From assembly GCA_905210855.1 (NCBI GenBank), contig CAJLYL010000044.1:1-14281 (forward strand): a DNA stretch of 14,281 bases. The letters are read 5' to 3'. This document shows positions 1 to 6,390 of this stretch, piece by piece (within the stretch, counting starts at the first letter, position 1; every line of letters starts with the position of its first letter). The notes beneath the pieces were generated by a model. That model ran no database searches. It was not told the origin of the DNA and saw only the letters and a program-made list of their open reading frames with translations. Made by a program: the position numbers and the translations under genes. Origin of the DNA: an uncultured Clostridia bacterium (GTDB taxonomy: Bacteria; Bacillota; Clostridia; UMGS1810).

Positions 1-60
1 CTCTGCCATTGCGGCGGGGTTGCCCGTGCCGCTCCAGTAAATTATTGCTGTTTTATTCAT
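1..60 (-). CDS. Flavodoxin, N-terminal 20 residues (runs off the left edge)
   Basis: Only the first 20 codons lie in the window. They read MNKTAIIYWSGTGNPAAMAE. This is the first beta strand and FMN-phosphate loop (S-G-T-G-N) of a short-chain flavodoxin, a soluble low-potential electron carrier that often replaces ferredoxin when iron is scarce. The ribosome site AAGGAGGA (70-77 on the minus strand) lies 9 nt before the ATG. The gene follows the DUF3793 gene in the same direction with a gap of 36 bp and no visible promoter, so the two are probably one operon. The loop usually ends SGTGNT; here the Thr is Pro. The identification rests on one motif plus the neighbour. Confidence 0.8.
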   Translation of the reverse strand, partial: MNKTAIIYWSGTGNPAAMAE

Positions 61-96
61 TGTAAAAAATCCTCCTTGAATTGAATTTGCCTAATG

Positions 97-651
97 TCAT
101 GCCGCGCAAAAAATCTGCGCAAGCGTTTTCCCCTTTTCCGTCACCATGCGCACAAGCGCCGCTCTGCATGATTTGAACCGTGAGAACAGCCTTGCAGCCT
201 CGTCCGCGTTGTGATACACCCTCCATTCGCCCACCATGAGGCAGCCGCGGCTGCGGTGATGGATGAAGCAGTAGATGTCACGCAGGGGATAGCCGAGAAA
301 AACCCCTATCTCATGCGGAAAGCCGTCACAGCCGAGCCGCGATTTCAGCTTGCCTATGTAATCCGACGGGCTGATGCACTCCTCATAGCCGTACCGACCG
401 AGAAACGTCGTCTCGCCGGAGCGCGACAGGTGTTTTTGCAGCACGGCGCTGCGATACACCATGACGAGGGCGCGTCTTTCGCACTCGCACAGGATTTCTA
501 TGTAGATGTCACGGCAGTTCAGCTCCTTGTTGAGCCTGTCAATCTCGCAGTGCAGATTTGGTATCTGCGATTTTTGAATTGTAGCGATGTTTGACGGTTT
601 TATACCGGCAAATGCCGGTGCGCAGTAGTGCGCAAGCAGTGCTTCAAGCAT
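97..651 (-). CDS. DUF3793 family protein
   Basis: A 184-residue cytoplasmic protein of the DUF3793 family. Recognisable signatures are the HEIGVFLGYPLRD block (about residues 113-125) and GEWRVYHNADEAARLF (about 141-156), followed by a Cys (about 162) and a basic C-terminus. The biochemical role of the family is unknown. In Clostridia it is typically found beside flavodoxin and iron-transport genes, and that pairing is seen here. The ATG at 651 is preceded by AAAGGAGA (659-666, minus strand), which fixes the start. A strong promoter with twin palindromes lies upstream, suggesting a stress- or metal-controlled operon with the flavodoxin. No signal peptide or membrane segment is seen. Confidence 0.85.
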   Translation of the reverse strand: MLEALLAHYCAPAFAGIKPSNIATIQKSQIPNLHCEIDRLNKELNCRDIYIEILCECERRALVMVYRSAVLQKHLSRSGETTFLGRYGYEECISPSDYIGKLKSRLGCDGFPHEIGVFLGYPLRDIYCFIHHRSRGCLMVGEWRVYHNADEAARLFSRFKSCRAALVRMVTEKGKTLAQIFCAA

Positions 652-658
652 GGTGCGC

Positions 659-666
659 TCTCCTTT
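659..666 (-). promoter_or_regulatory. Ribosome binding site of the DUF3793 gene, abutting an operator
   Basis: AAAGGAGA on the minus strand lies 7 nt before the ATG. An 11-bp-arm palindrome begins only one base upstream, so a hairpin in the mRNA or a bound repressor could affect this site. Confidence 0.7.
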
Positions 667-667
667 G

Positions 668-693
668 TATCAGTTAGTGCAAACTAACTGATA
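668..693. promoter_or_regulatory. Operator-like palindrome 1 upstream of DUF3793
   Basis: A perfect inverted repeat with 11-bp arms (668-678 and 683-693) around a 4-base centre. The core AGTTAGT-N4-ACTAACT is shared with the second palindrome at 721-738, and the centres are 49 bp apart. In the transcript it would also fold as a hairpin directly before the ribosome site. The symmetry suits a dimeric repressor of the DtxR/MntR or similar type. That assignment is inference from the iron-linked genes it precedes. Confidence 0.65.
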
Positions 694-703
694 TTCAAAA
701 AAT

Positions 704-719
704 AATGCCGCAAGGCATT
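704..719. other. Small hairpin between the two operators
   Basis: AATGCC-GCAA-GGCATT forms a perfect 6-bp stem. On the plus strand its loop is a GNRA-type GCAA; on the transcribed minus strand it is TTGC. It sits in the predicted 5' leader of the DUF3793 mRNA between the two palindromes, giving three consecutive stem-loops. Its function is unknown. Confidence 0.4.
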
Positions 720-720
720 G

Positions 721-738
721 AGTTAGTCTACACTAACT
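721..738. promoter_or_regulatory. Operator-like palindrome 2 overlapping the transcription start
   Basis: AGTTAGT-CTAC-ACTAACT, perfect 7-bp arms. It starts 7 bp downstream of the -10 hexamer, so it covers about +1 to +19 of the DUF3793-flavodoxin transcript. That is a classical repressor position. It shares its core with the palindrome at 668-693. Confidence 0.7.
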
Positions 739-745
739 TGATACA

Positions 746-774
746 AGTATATCATATCGCATTTGATATGTCAA
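746..774 (-). promoter_or_regulatory. Sigma-A promoter of the DUF3793-flavodoxin operon
   Basis: On the minus strand, a perfect -35 TTGACA (769-774), a 17-bp spacer and a -10 TATACT (746-751). The predicted start is near 739, inside operator-like palindrome 2. A near-consensus promoter with an operator on its start site suggests an operon that is strong when derepressed. Confidence 0.8.
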
Positions 775-910
775 TAGCAATCGGGGGTAATTTTATCGGT
801 AATCGGAAGAAAATTTTATTTTTAATTGGCATAAGCCGTTTTGTCAGCTGTTATTTCGCGGCTTGTATCGCTCATTCAACCGCCGCCTTGCGCACCCTGC
901 TTTTTTTCAT

Positions 911-948
911 CCGCACGGTCGGTCGGCTTGCGCAGACCGACCGTGCGG
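911..948. repeat. Perfect 14-bp hairpin downstream of gatD
   Basis: CCGCACGGTCGGTC (911-924) and its exact complement (935-948) flank a 10-base loop. It begins 18 nt after the gatD stop on the minus strand. No U-tract follows on either strand; the minus-strand transcript continues into an A-run. It is therefore not a canonical intrinsic terminator. It could stabilise the 3' end of the murT-gatD mRNA. The remaining sequence from 775 to 965 shows nothing else. Confidence 0.6.
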
Positions 949-965
949 CGACTGAGCTGCAAGCG

Positions 966-1685
966 TCAATCGCAGAATCTTTTTACCACATAATCATGCG
1001 CCAGGTTTTCCGCTTCGTCGTCAAGCGGAGACAGGGCGATTTTTTCGCCGTATTTTCTCTCAAGCGCATTTGATATTATATAATCCGCGAGCTTGGGGTT
1101 CTTCGGCAGCAGAGGACCGTGCAGATATGTGCCGATAACGTTTTTGTATACGACTCCCTCTTTGCCGTCCTCGGCGTTGTTGCCGCTGCCGTATCTCACC
1201 GTGCCGAGCGGTGCGTAACTGCCCGTGTAGGTTCTGCCGCCGTGGTTTTCAAAACCGACTACTGTCGATGATATAATGCCGCTGTCAAGCACTATATTGC
1301 CTATCAGCCTGCCGGATTTCTGCTCGGTGTATATGTCGAGCAGCTCCGTGCCGGCGATTGTCTCGTCATCGAGCTTGTAATACCTGCCGAGCAGCTGATA
1401 TCCGCCGCAAACCGCGAGGACAGAGCCGCCGCTCTCGGCAAAATCGGCAATCTCGTTTCGGAATTCCCTCAGTCGGCTGCAGACAAGTTTTTGTTCTCTG
1501 TCCGAGCCGCCGCCGATGAATATTATGTCGGCAGAGCCGAAATTAATGTTGTCGCGCAGTTCGTATTCGTTTACTTCCGCTTCAATTCCGCGCAGCCGCA
1601 GCCTGCGGCTCAGCGTGATTATGTTGCCTCTGTCGCCGTAGAGATTCAGCAAATCGGGGTATAGGTGTGCAATGGTTATCTTCAT
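966..1685 (-). CDS. gatD: Lipid II isoglutaminyl synthase, glutaminase subunit GatD
   Basis: A 239-residue class-I-type glutamine amidotransferase. With MurT it amidates the alpha-carboxyl of D-Glu in the lipid II stem peptide to D-isoglutamine, on the cytoplasmic side of the membrane. GatD supplies ammonia by hydrolysing glutamine. The nucleophile is Cys93 in AVCGGYQLLG. The catalytic His189 lies in the family-typical TYLHGPLLPKNP, and Arg126 in SGRLIGN matches the conserved substrate Arg. The N-terminal HLYPDLLNLYGDRGN block is characteristic of the family. Length is normal. The ATG overlaps the murT stop by 4 bp (1682-1685), implying translational coupling. Gene identity is secure. Confidence 0.95.
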   Translation of the reverse strand: MKITIAHLYPDLLNLYGDRGNIITLSRRLRLRGIEAEVNEYELRDNINFGSADIIFIGGGSDREQKLVCSRLREFRNEIADFAESGGSVLAVCGGYQLLGRYYKLDDETIAGTELLDIYTEQKSGRLIGNIVLDSGIISSTVVGFENHGGRTYTGSYAPLGTVRYGSGNNAEDGKEGVVYKNVIGTYLHGPLLPKNPKLADYIISNALERKYGEKIALSPLDDEAENLAHDYVVKRFCD

Positions 1686-3028
1686 TTTTCCGTCCTGCCT
1701 TCCAGCTCCTTAAGGCTGTTTTGTGTGCCGAAAAGCGCGGTGTAGTTTATCAGCACATAGCATATCTCGCCGTTTTTGTGAGCAATTTCGTTTATGGTTT
1801 CCGTGTTGTTGTCGCGCGCCGGCACATTGTCAAATCCGGCGTATTTCAGCCGCAGCGCCATGTCGTACTTGCGTATGCCGCTTGCATAGAGTGTGTCTAT
1901 GTTGGCGTCGGTCAGTTTTTCGTAGTCCACATCCCATATCCATGACACGTCTCTGCCGTCCTGGGCGTTGTCGTTCAGTACAATCATGACGTCCTTCTTT
2001 CGTTTGTCCGCCGCAAGCGTGGCTATCGCCTGGTTAAAGCCGGCAGGATTTTTTGACAGGTTGAGGATAACCGCCTTGCCGTCTATGCTGAAAGGCTCCA
2101 TTCTGCCGATTTGGGGTTTGTAGCGGTTGAACACCTCGTTTATGCCGTCGCTGCCCATACCGAGCGATTCGTACACGCAAAACGACGCAAGCACGTTGTA
2201 GATGTTGTAGAATCCGCGGTAATTGAGGTTCAGCGGCGTAACCTTGCCGCCGTGGAATACATCGAATTTCATTCCGTCCGTCAGATCAATGTTTCGCGCG
2301 CTGAAGTCGGGTTTCGGACGTTTGAAGCCGCAGTTCGGGCATTCGTAGTCGCCCAGCTGGCTGTAATGATAGTAGTTATATTTCAGCTCGCCGCCGCATT
2401 TCATGCAAAATCTGCCCTCTTTGGTCTCGTTTACGTTTATGCTGCAATCCTCGTCCACGCCGTAGTATATGCAGTCTCTGCCCGAGCCAAACTGCGCGCA
2501 CAGCGGATCGTCCGCATTAAGTATCAGCTTGGTGTCGGGCAATTTTGACAGAGCTTCATTCAGCAGACCGATGGTTATATCTATCTCGCCGTATCTGTCC
2601 AGCTGGTCGCGGAAAAGGTTGGTGATGACAATCTTTGACGGGGTCAGGTGTTTTATTATGTGGCGCAGGCTTGCCTCGTCGCACTCGATTGCGGCAAAGT
2701 CTGCATTGAGCCTCCCCGTGAGCGAGGCTTTGGCAATGAAAGCGCACGCCACGCCGGGCAGCATATTTGCGCCCACCCGGTTGCAGACTACGCTTTTGCC
2801 CCGTGCCTCGAGCAGATCGCAAATGAGGTTATTCGTGGTGGTTTTGCCGTTTGTTCCGCACACGGCGACTGTCTCGCCCCTCACCTGCGCGGCGAGGTGA
2901 CGGAGCACGGAGGGCGATATCTTCAGCGCTATTTCGCCCGGGGTGGAGCTGCCCTTTTTGCCCATCATTCTGCCGATTTTTATTAGCATTTTGCACGCCG
3001 CAATCGCGGCAATATCTCTGATATTCAT
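1682..3028 (-). CDS. murT: Lipid II isoglutaminyl synthase, Mur-ligase subunit MurT
   Basis: A 448-residue Mur-ligase-like protein that activates the D-Glu carboxyl of lipid II with ATP for amidation, using ammonia from GatD. The P-loop CGTNGKTTTNN spans residues 57-67. A MurT-specific four-Cys zinc ribbon is inserted in the central domain (Cys208, Cys211, Cys230, Cys233). The C-terminal DUF1727 domain carries NLSKNPAGFNQ (323-333) and DGRDVSWIWD (357-366), the latter with the Asp thought to complete a catalytic triad with GatD. The start ATG has AAAGGA upstream. The gene begins 23 bp after the IIC gene stop and overlaps gatD by 4 bp. Its length is normal and no lesion is seen. Confidence 0.95.
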   Translation of the reverse strand: MNIRDIAAIAACKMLIKIGRMMGKKGSSTPGEIALKISPSVLRHLAAQVRGETVAVCGTNGKTTTNNLICDLLEARGKSVVCNRVGANMLPGVACAFIAKASLTGRLNADFAAIECDEASLRHIIKHLTPSKIVITNLFRDQLDRYGEIDITIGLLNEALSKLPDTKLILNADDPLCAQFGSGRDCIYYGVDEDCSINVNETKEGRFCMKCGGELKYNYYHYSQLGDYECPNCGFKRPKPDFSARNIDLTDGMKFDVFHGGKVTPLNLNYRGFYNIYNVLASFCVYESLGMGSDGINEVFNRYKPQIGRMEPFSIDGKAVILNLSKNPAGFNQAIATLAADKRKKDVMIVLNDNAQDGRDVSWIWDVDYEKLTDANIDTLYASGIRKYDMALRLKYAGFDNVPARDNNTETINEIAHKNGEICYVLINYTALFGTQNSLKELEGRTEK

Positions 3029-3051
3029 GTTTTATGATTCCTTTGCTTTTT

Positions 3052-4062
3052 TTACAGGTTCAGTTTGAGGTCGCCGCTCTTTATCCAGCCGATTTTGCGC
3101 AGCAGATTTGCAAAAATCGGTGTGAGCACAGCCGGAAGCACAATGCAGATGAGCACCATGCCGACAAAATCAAATGTGCCGAAGCCCTCGCCGGTCATCA
3201 CGCCTATGGGGCCGACAAGCCCGCAGGTGCCCATGCCGGAGGCAATGGCAACGGGGTTCTGCATCTTAAACACGCAGGTTGCAATAGGACCTGTGATTGC
3301 GGACACGAGCGTGGGCGGAATCCATATGCGCGGATTTTTCATTATGTTGCCCATTTGCAGCATACTTGTGCCCAAGCCCTGGGCGAGCAGACCGCTGACG
3401 CCGTTTTCGCGGAAACTCATCACCGCAAAGCCTATCATCTGGGCGCAGCAGCCTGCCGTAGCCGCGCCGCCGCCGAGCCCGACCAGTGCGAGCGACGCGC
3501 ATATCGCCGCCGAGCTTATCGGCAGTGTGAGGCAGATGCCCACAACCACGGACACAAGCACACCCATCCAGAACGGCTGAAGCTCCGTGCAGGTCATGAT
3601 GAAGTTGCCCAGGCTCGTCATCACATACGATATTCCCGGACCTGTAAGCAGGGCGATTCCCGTGCCGGCGGCAATTGTAACCGACGGGGTGACGAGTATG
3701 TCAATCTTGGTTTCCTTAGATACTATTTTTCCGCACTCTGTGGCAATCACGACGGCGAAGAATGTGCCCATGGGGCCGCCGAGGGTGTTTGAAGCGCAGC
3801 CGACCGCGCACAGCGACAGCAGCACCAGCTGAGGTGCGCCGAGCGCAGAGCCTATGGCTATTGCCATAGCAGGGCCTGTGGCTGCGGAGGCGTATTCCTT
3901 CATTGTCTTGAAAAACTCCACGCCGGTTTTGTCGTACACCGTGCCGAATATTGTGCCAATCAGCAGCGAGGCAAACAGACCGAGCGCCATTGCGCCCAGC
4001 GCGTCAATAAAGTATGTCTTGAAAGAGAGCTTTATTCCCTTTCTTTTAAAAAAACTTGCCAT
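3052..4062 (-). CDS. Solo PTS IIC-type membrane protein (PTS_EIIC_2, PfoR-like)
   Basis: A 336-residue polytopic membrane protein with about nine to ten hydrophobic segments and Gly-rich loops. Examples are ALGAPQLVLLSLCAVGCASN (about 74-93), SNTLGGPMGTFFA and GTCGLVGPIGVMTGEGFGTF (about 283-302). These match the PTS_EIIC_2 family, which includes the Clostridium PfoR proteins linked to toxin regulation. The substrate is unknown, and no IIA or IIB partner is seen in the window, so transport by the PTS is not assured. The ATG at 4062 has GAGGGAG upstream. It is the first gene of a leftward operon with murT and gatD, which might link it to cell-wall precursor metabolism; that is inference. Confidence 0.8.
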   Translation of the reverse strand: MASFFKRKGIKLSFKTYFIDALGAMALGLFASLLIGTIFGTVYDKTGVEFFKTMKEYASAATGPAMAIAIGSALGAPQLVLLSLCAVGCASNTLGGPMGTFFAVVIATECGKIVSKETKIDILVTPSVTIAAGTGIALLTGPGISYVMTSLGNFIMTCTELQPFWMGVLVSVVVGICLTLPISSAAICASLALVGLGGGAATAGCCAQMIGFAVMSFRENGVSGLLAQGLGTSMLQMGNIMKNPRIWIPPTLVSAITGPIATCVFKMQNPVAIASGMGTCGLVGPIGVMTGEGFGTFDFVGMVLICIVLPAVLTPIFANLLRKIGWIKSGDLKLNL

Positions 4063-4105
4063 TTCAGATTTCTCCCTCTTTTGTGATTTTTTTGATATCT
4101 CCTAC

Positions 4106-4134
4106 ATTATACATTAGTGGAGGCGATTTTTCAA
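4106..4134 (-). promoter_or_regulatory. Sigma-A promoter of the IIC-murT-gatD operon
   Basis: On the minus strand, TTGAAA (4129-4134), a 17-bp spacer and a perfect TATAAT (4106-4111). The leader to the IIC start codon is about 40 nt. No promoter of this quality is seen inside the operon, so it probably drives all three genes. The divergent rightward gene starts 82 bp away; no equally clear rightward promoter was found. Confidence 0.8.
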
Positions 4135-4215
4135 TGCTTTATCTCTTTTTTATGAATATTTACCCTCATTTTCATATATTTATGTATTGAGATGCAACGG
4201 GAGGGAGTTTTTTGA

Positions 4216-5445
4216 TTGAAAAGATTAATTCTTGACGATATACATGGCGAGCGGCAGAATTTTGTCGTAAACGAGGACGGCGAGCTGTACTGCGAGTGCG
4301 CCGAAAGGGAGAGATATCTGCTGTCCGGCGGCATGACGTCCGTCTTTGATGCAACGCTTGACGCGCTCGGTCACGTACACCTTGCGGCGGTGACGGCAGA
4401 CGGGGAGATAATGTACTTTAAATATGACTTTTCCTCATGGAAGAAATTCACCGTGATGTCCGACCGCAGCGGAAATGCGCGCATAAAGTCGCTGCGCATA
4501 ATATGCATAAGCGGACGGATGAACCTGTGGTACAGCTTTGAATATGACGACAAAAGGCTGCTTACCCACCAGATATTCGACGGGCCGGATATGATAGGCT
4601 CGCCCGAGGTGGTGGATGAGCTCGGCTACCGAGGTTCATTCTCGGTATGCTGCGACAACGACCTGAACACGCACATATTCTATGCCGACGGCAGCGAGGT
4701 GAGCAGATATCGGGTGTTCTCCTGGTCGCGCAAGGCATATGAGGAGCTGCCGTTTGAGCACGAGAGCATGGGTGCAGTATCGAGCATCTGCGATGCTCAC
4801 GGGGTTGTGCGCACGGCTTTCGTGGCGCGCTCCCACGGATATTATGTGGTATGCTGCGCCGTGCCGGGCGGTGAGGTGCGCAATGTCGGCTTCGGCGTAG
4901 GCGCAGGCTGCGTGCCTAACATCATAGCGGTCGGCGACACGGTATATGTGCAGTGGAGCGACAATTTTGAAACATCGGAATGTGTCAGCTACGACGGCGG
5001 CAAAAACTTCTCTCCGCCAAAGGCTGTTGACGCGCTGCCGGGCGGAGCGGAGTCATTCGGTGCATACCGTCACGGCAGAGACGGGCTGTGCATAGGAGTC
5101 TGTCATGCGCTGCTGTCGCGGATAAACGGCGGCATCATACACGAGGCGGAGATTTTGGAGCAGATAGATGATATGGACGAGGGGGAGAGCGAAATAATGG
5201 ATTATTACAACAAGTCGGGAGACAATATGCAGGTGAGCATAGACCTTGCCGCACGGCTGGGAAACATTGAGCAGGAGCTTGAGACGATTGCGCGGATTTT
5301 GAGCGAGCGATTCGGTGCGGAAAAAGCGGAAAAAGCGGAAAAAAGAGAAAAAGTTGAAAAAAGCGAAAAACCGATTGAGCGCGATATCGGCGAGGTAGAC
5401 GAGGACAACATGGAGATTTTTGAGAACATGAACATAGAGCCGTAA
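4216..5445 (+). CDS. Beta-propeller-like protein of unknown function with charged C-terminal tail
   Basis: A 409-residue protein that I do not recognise as a named family. The first ~310 residues are beta-rich, with repeated blocks such as FDATLDALGHVHLAAVTADG and SICDAHGVVRTAFVA. An Asp-box-like SYDGGKNF (258-265) recalls BNR/sialidase-type propellers. An acidic linker, a possible short coiled coil (about 335-365) and a low-complexity Lys-Glu tract (EKAEKAEKREKVEKSEK, about 368-384) follow. There is no signal peptide. The start is TTG at 4216, 8 nt after GGGAGGGAG (4199-4207). No ATG-initiated alternative with a comparable ribosome site is seen. It is followed after 32 bp by the DUF4397 gene in the same direction, so the two are probably cotranscribed. 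Gene reality is secure; function is open. Confidence 0.75.
   Translation: MKRLILDDIHGERQNFVVNEDGELYCECAERERYLLSGGMTSVFDATLDALGHVHLAAVTADGEIMYFKYDFSSWKKFTVMSDRSGNARIKSLRIICISGRMNLWYSFEYDDKRLLTHQIFDGPDMIGSPEVVDELGYRGSFSVCCDNDLNTHIFYADGSEVSRYRVFSWSRKAYEELPFEHESMGAVSSICDAHGVVRTAFVARSHGYYVVCCAVPGGEVRNVGFGVGAGCVPNIIAVGDTVYVQWSDNFETSECVSYDGGKNFSPPKAVDALPGGAESFGAYRHGRDGLCIGVCHALLSRINGGIIHEAEILEQIDDMDEGESEIMDYYNKSGDNMQVSIDLAARLGNIEQELETIARILSERFGAEKAEKAEKREKVEKSEKPIERDIGEVDEDNMEIFENMNIEP
5317..5372 (+). repeat. Low-complexity GCGGAAAAA-type repeat inside the coding sequence
   Basis: Imperfect 9-base units (GCGGAAAAA and relatives) encode the Lys/Glu-rich tail of the propeller-like protein. The run of A tracts in three-codon units is prone to in-frame slippage, so the tail length may vary between strains. 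Confidence 0.6.
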
Positions 5446-5477
5446 TTTTTTTGTGAATAAATTTTGAGGAGGACCAT

Positions 5478-6083
5478 ATGACCAGAAAACCGTATGTCAG
5501 ATTTTTTAATGCCGATTCCCTCGGCAGAACAATGAGTTTTTCCATGGGTGACGAGGTGATTGCCGCCGATTTGCCGTTTGGCGCGTTTTCGCCGTTTACG
5601 GAGGTGCCCGTCGGCACGGACACATTCACCGTGTCGTGCGTCAATTGCGAAGCAGCCGGCAAAATTATGCTTACCTTTGCCGAGCCGTCCGTTTACACCG
5701 TGGCGGCTGTTTGCATAGACGATTCCGTCAGCCTGTACGGCATCCGCGAGACGTTTAATCAAAACAACCGCTCTCTTGCGCATCTGCGCGTTTGCAATCT
5801 GTCGCCGGACATCATCAATGCCGATGTGTTTGCAAATAATTCGCAGATTCTCGGCGGCGTGGATTACCTGGAAATCAGCCGATACATCGACATGATTCCC
5901 GATACATATAATTTCACCGTGCGCAATTGCGGTTCGGATAAGGTTTTGCTTAACTGCGGCAGGCAGACCGTGCGCAGCGGCAAGTATAATACGCTGTATT
6001 TTATTGGTAAGGTTAATTCTAATCCGTCTGTCAGGTGCGTTTTCAGTGCGGATGCGCAGAGTTATGACGGGGAGTACCTGTAA
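5478..6083 (+). CDS. DUF4397 domain protein, two tandem repeats
   Basis: A 201-residue protein built of two related beta-sandwich-like units, about residues 6-83 and 102-178. Each opens with a [VL]RxxN motif (YVRFFNADS, HLRVCNLSP) and has a central VPVGTDTFTV or IPDTYNFTV strand. This is the pattern of DUF4397, a family often annotated in spore-forming Firmicutes and without an established function. No signal peptide or membrane segment is seen. The ATG at 5478 follows GAGGAGGA (5466-5473). The 32-bp gap after the propeller-like gene suggests one operon and perhaps a common structure. Family assignment is moderate to good. Confidence 0.75.
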   Translation: MTRKPYVRFFNADSLGRTMSFSMGDEVIAADLPFGAFSPFTEVPVGTDTFTVSCVNCEAAGKIMLTFAEPSVYTVAAVCIDDSVSLYGIRETFNQNNRSLAHLRVCNLSPDIINADVFANNSQILGGVDYLEISRYIDMIPDTYNFTVRNCGSDKVLLNCGRQTVRSGKYNTLYFIGKVNSNPSVRCVFSADAQSYDGEYL

Positions 6084-6191
6084 GGCTTGATTTTGGGGCA
6101 AAAAATTGTGCGGCGTCTCGGGGGTGTATATTATATGTTTTGAAAATCGATAGCAGCAGCACGCTATGCGTAGAAAATATTTCGTCAGAGG

Positions 6192-6287
6192 CTGTGTATG
6201 TGTTTTTTATTCTAAGACGACGAGTTCTGCGCTACCGCACAGCTGTCCGAGTCGGCAAGAAGGCAAGAATAAAAAACACATACACAG
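6192..6287. repeat. Long inverted repeat, 22-bp perfect arms around a 52-base centre
   Basis: The left arm (6192-6213, starting CTGTGTATGTG) is the exact reverse complement of the right arm (6266-6287). The GC-richer centre holds a small TGCG-CTAC-CGCA hairpin. It lies between convergent genes, with no coding function visible. The arms are AT-rich and not followed by a U-tract, so it is unlikely to be a simple terminator. It could be a MITE-like insertion or a structured RNA. The flanks from 6084 to 6191 and 6288 to 6362 show nothing else that I can name. Confidence 0.6.
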
Positions 6288-6362
6288 ACGGCACAGGTTT
6301 TAATGCGTGCCAAAATAAAATACCCCCCCTCGCCCTTGTGCGGAATTTGCGTTTAGCGGTAG

Positions 6363-6384
6363 GGGTCGATGCCCACATCGACCC
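6363..6384. repeat. Short palindromic hairpin repeat after the acyltransferase gene
   Basis: GGGTCGATG-CCCA-CATCGACCC, a perfect 9-bp stem with a 4-base loop, preceded by GCGGTAG and followed by GTCTG. On the minus strand it starts 7 nt after the acyltransferase stop codon. Hairpins of the form GTAGGGG-palindrome-CCCG are, from memory, recurrent intergenic repeats in gut Clostridia. There is no U-tract, so termination would be inefficient. Confidence 0.5.
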
Positions 6385-6390
6385 GTCTGC

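Noticed and set aside
911..948. Hairpin as intrinsic terminator for gatD
   Set aside because: The minus-strand hairpin is followed by GATGAAAAAAAG, an A-run rather than a U-run.
3034..3792. Long open frame on the plus strand across the IIC gene
   Set aside because: It is antisense to a clear membrane-protein gene, rich in His/Ala/Arg of shadow type, and has no supporting ribosome site or family.
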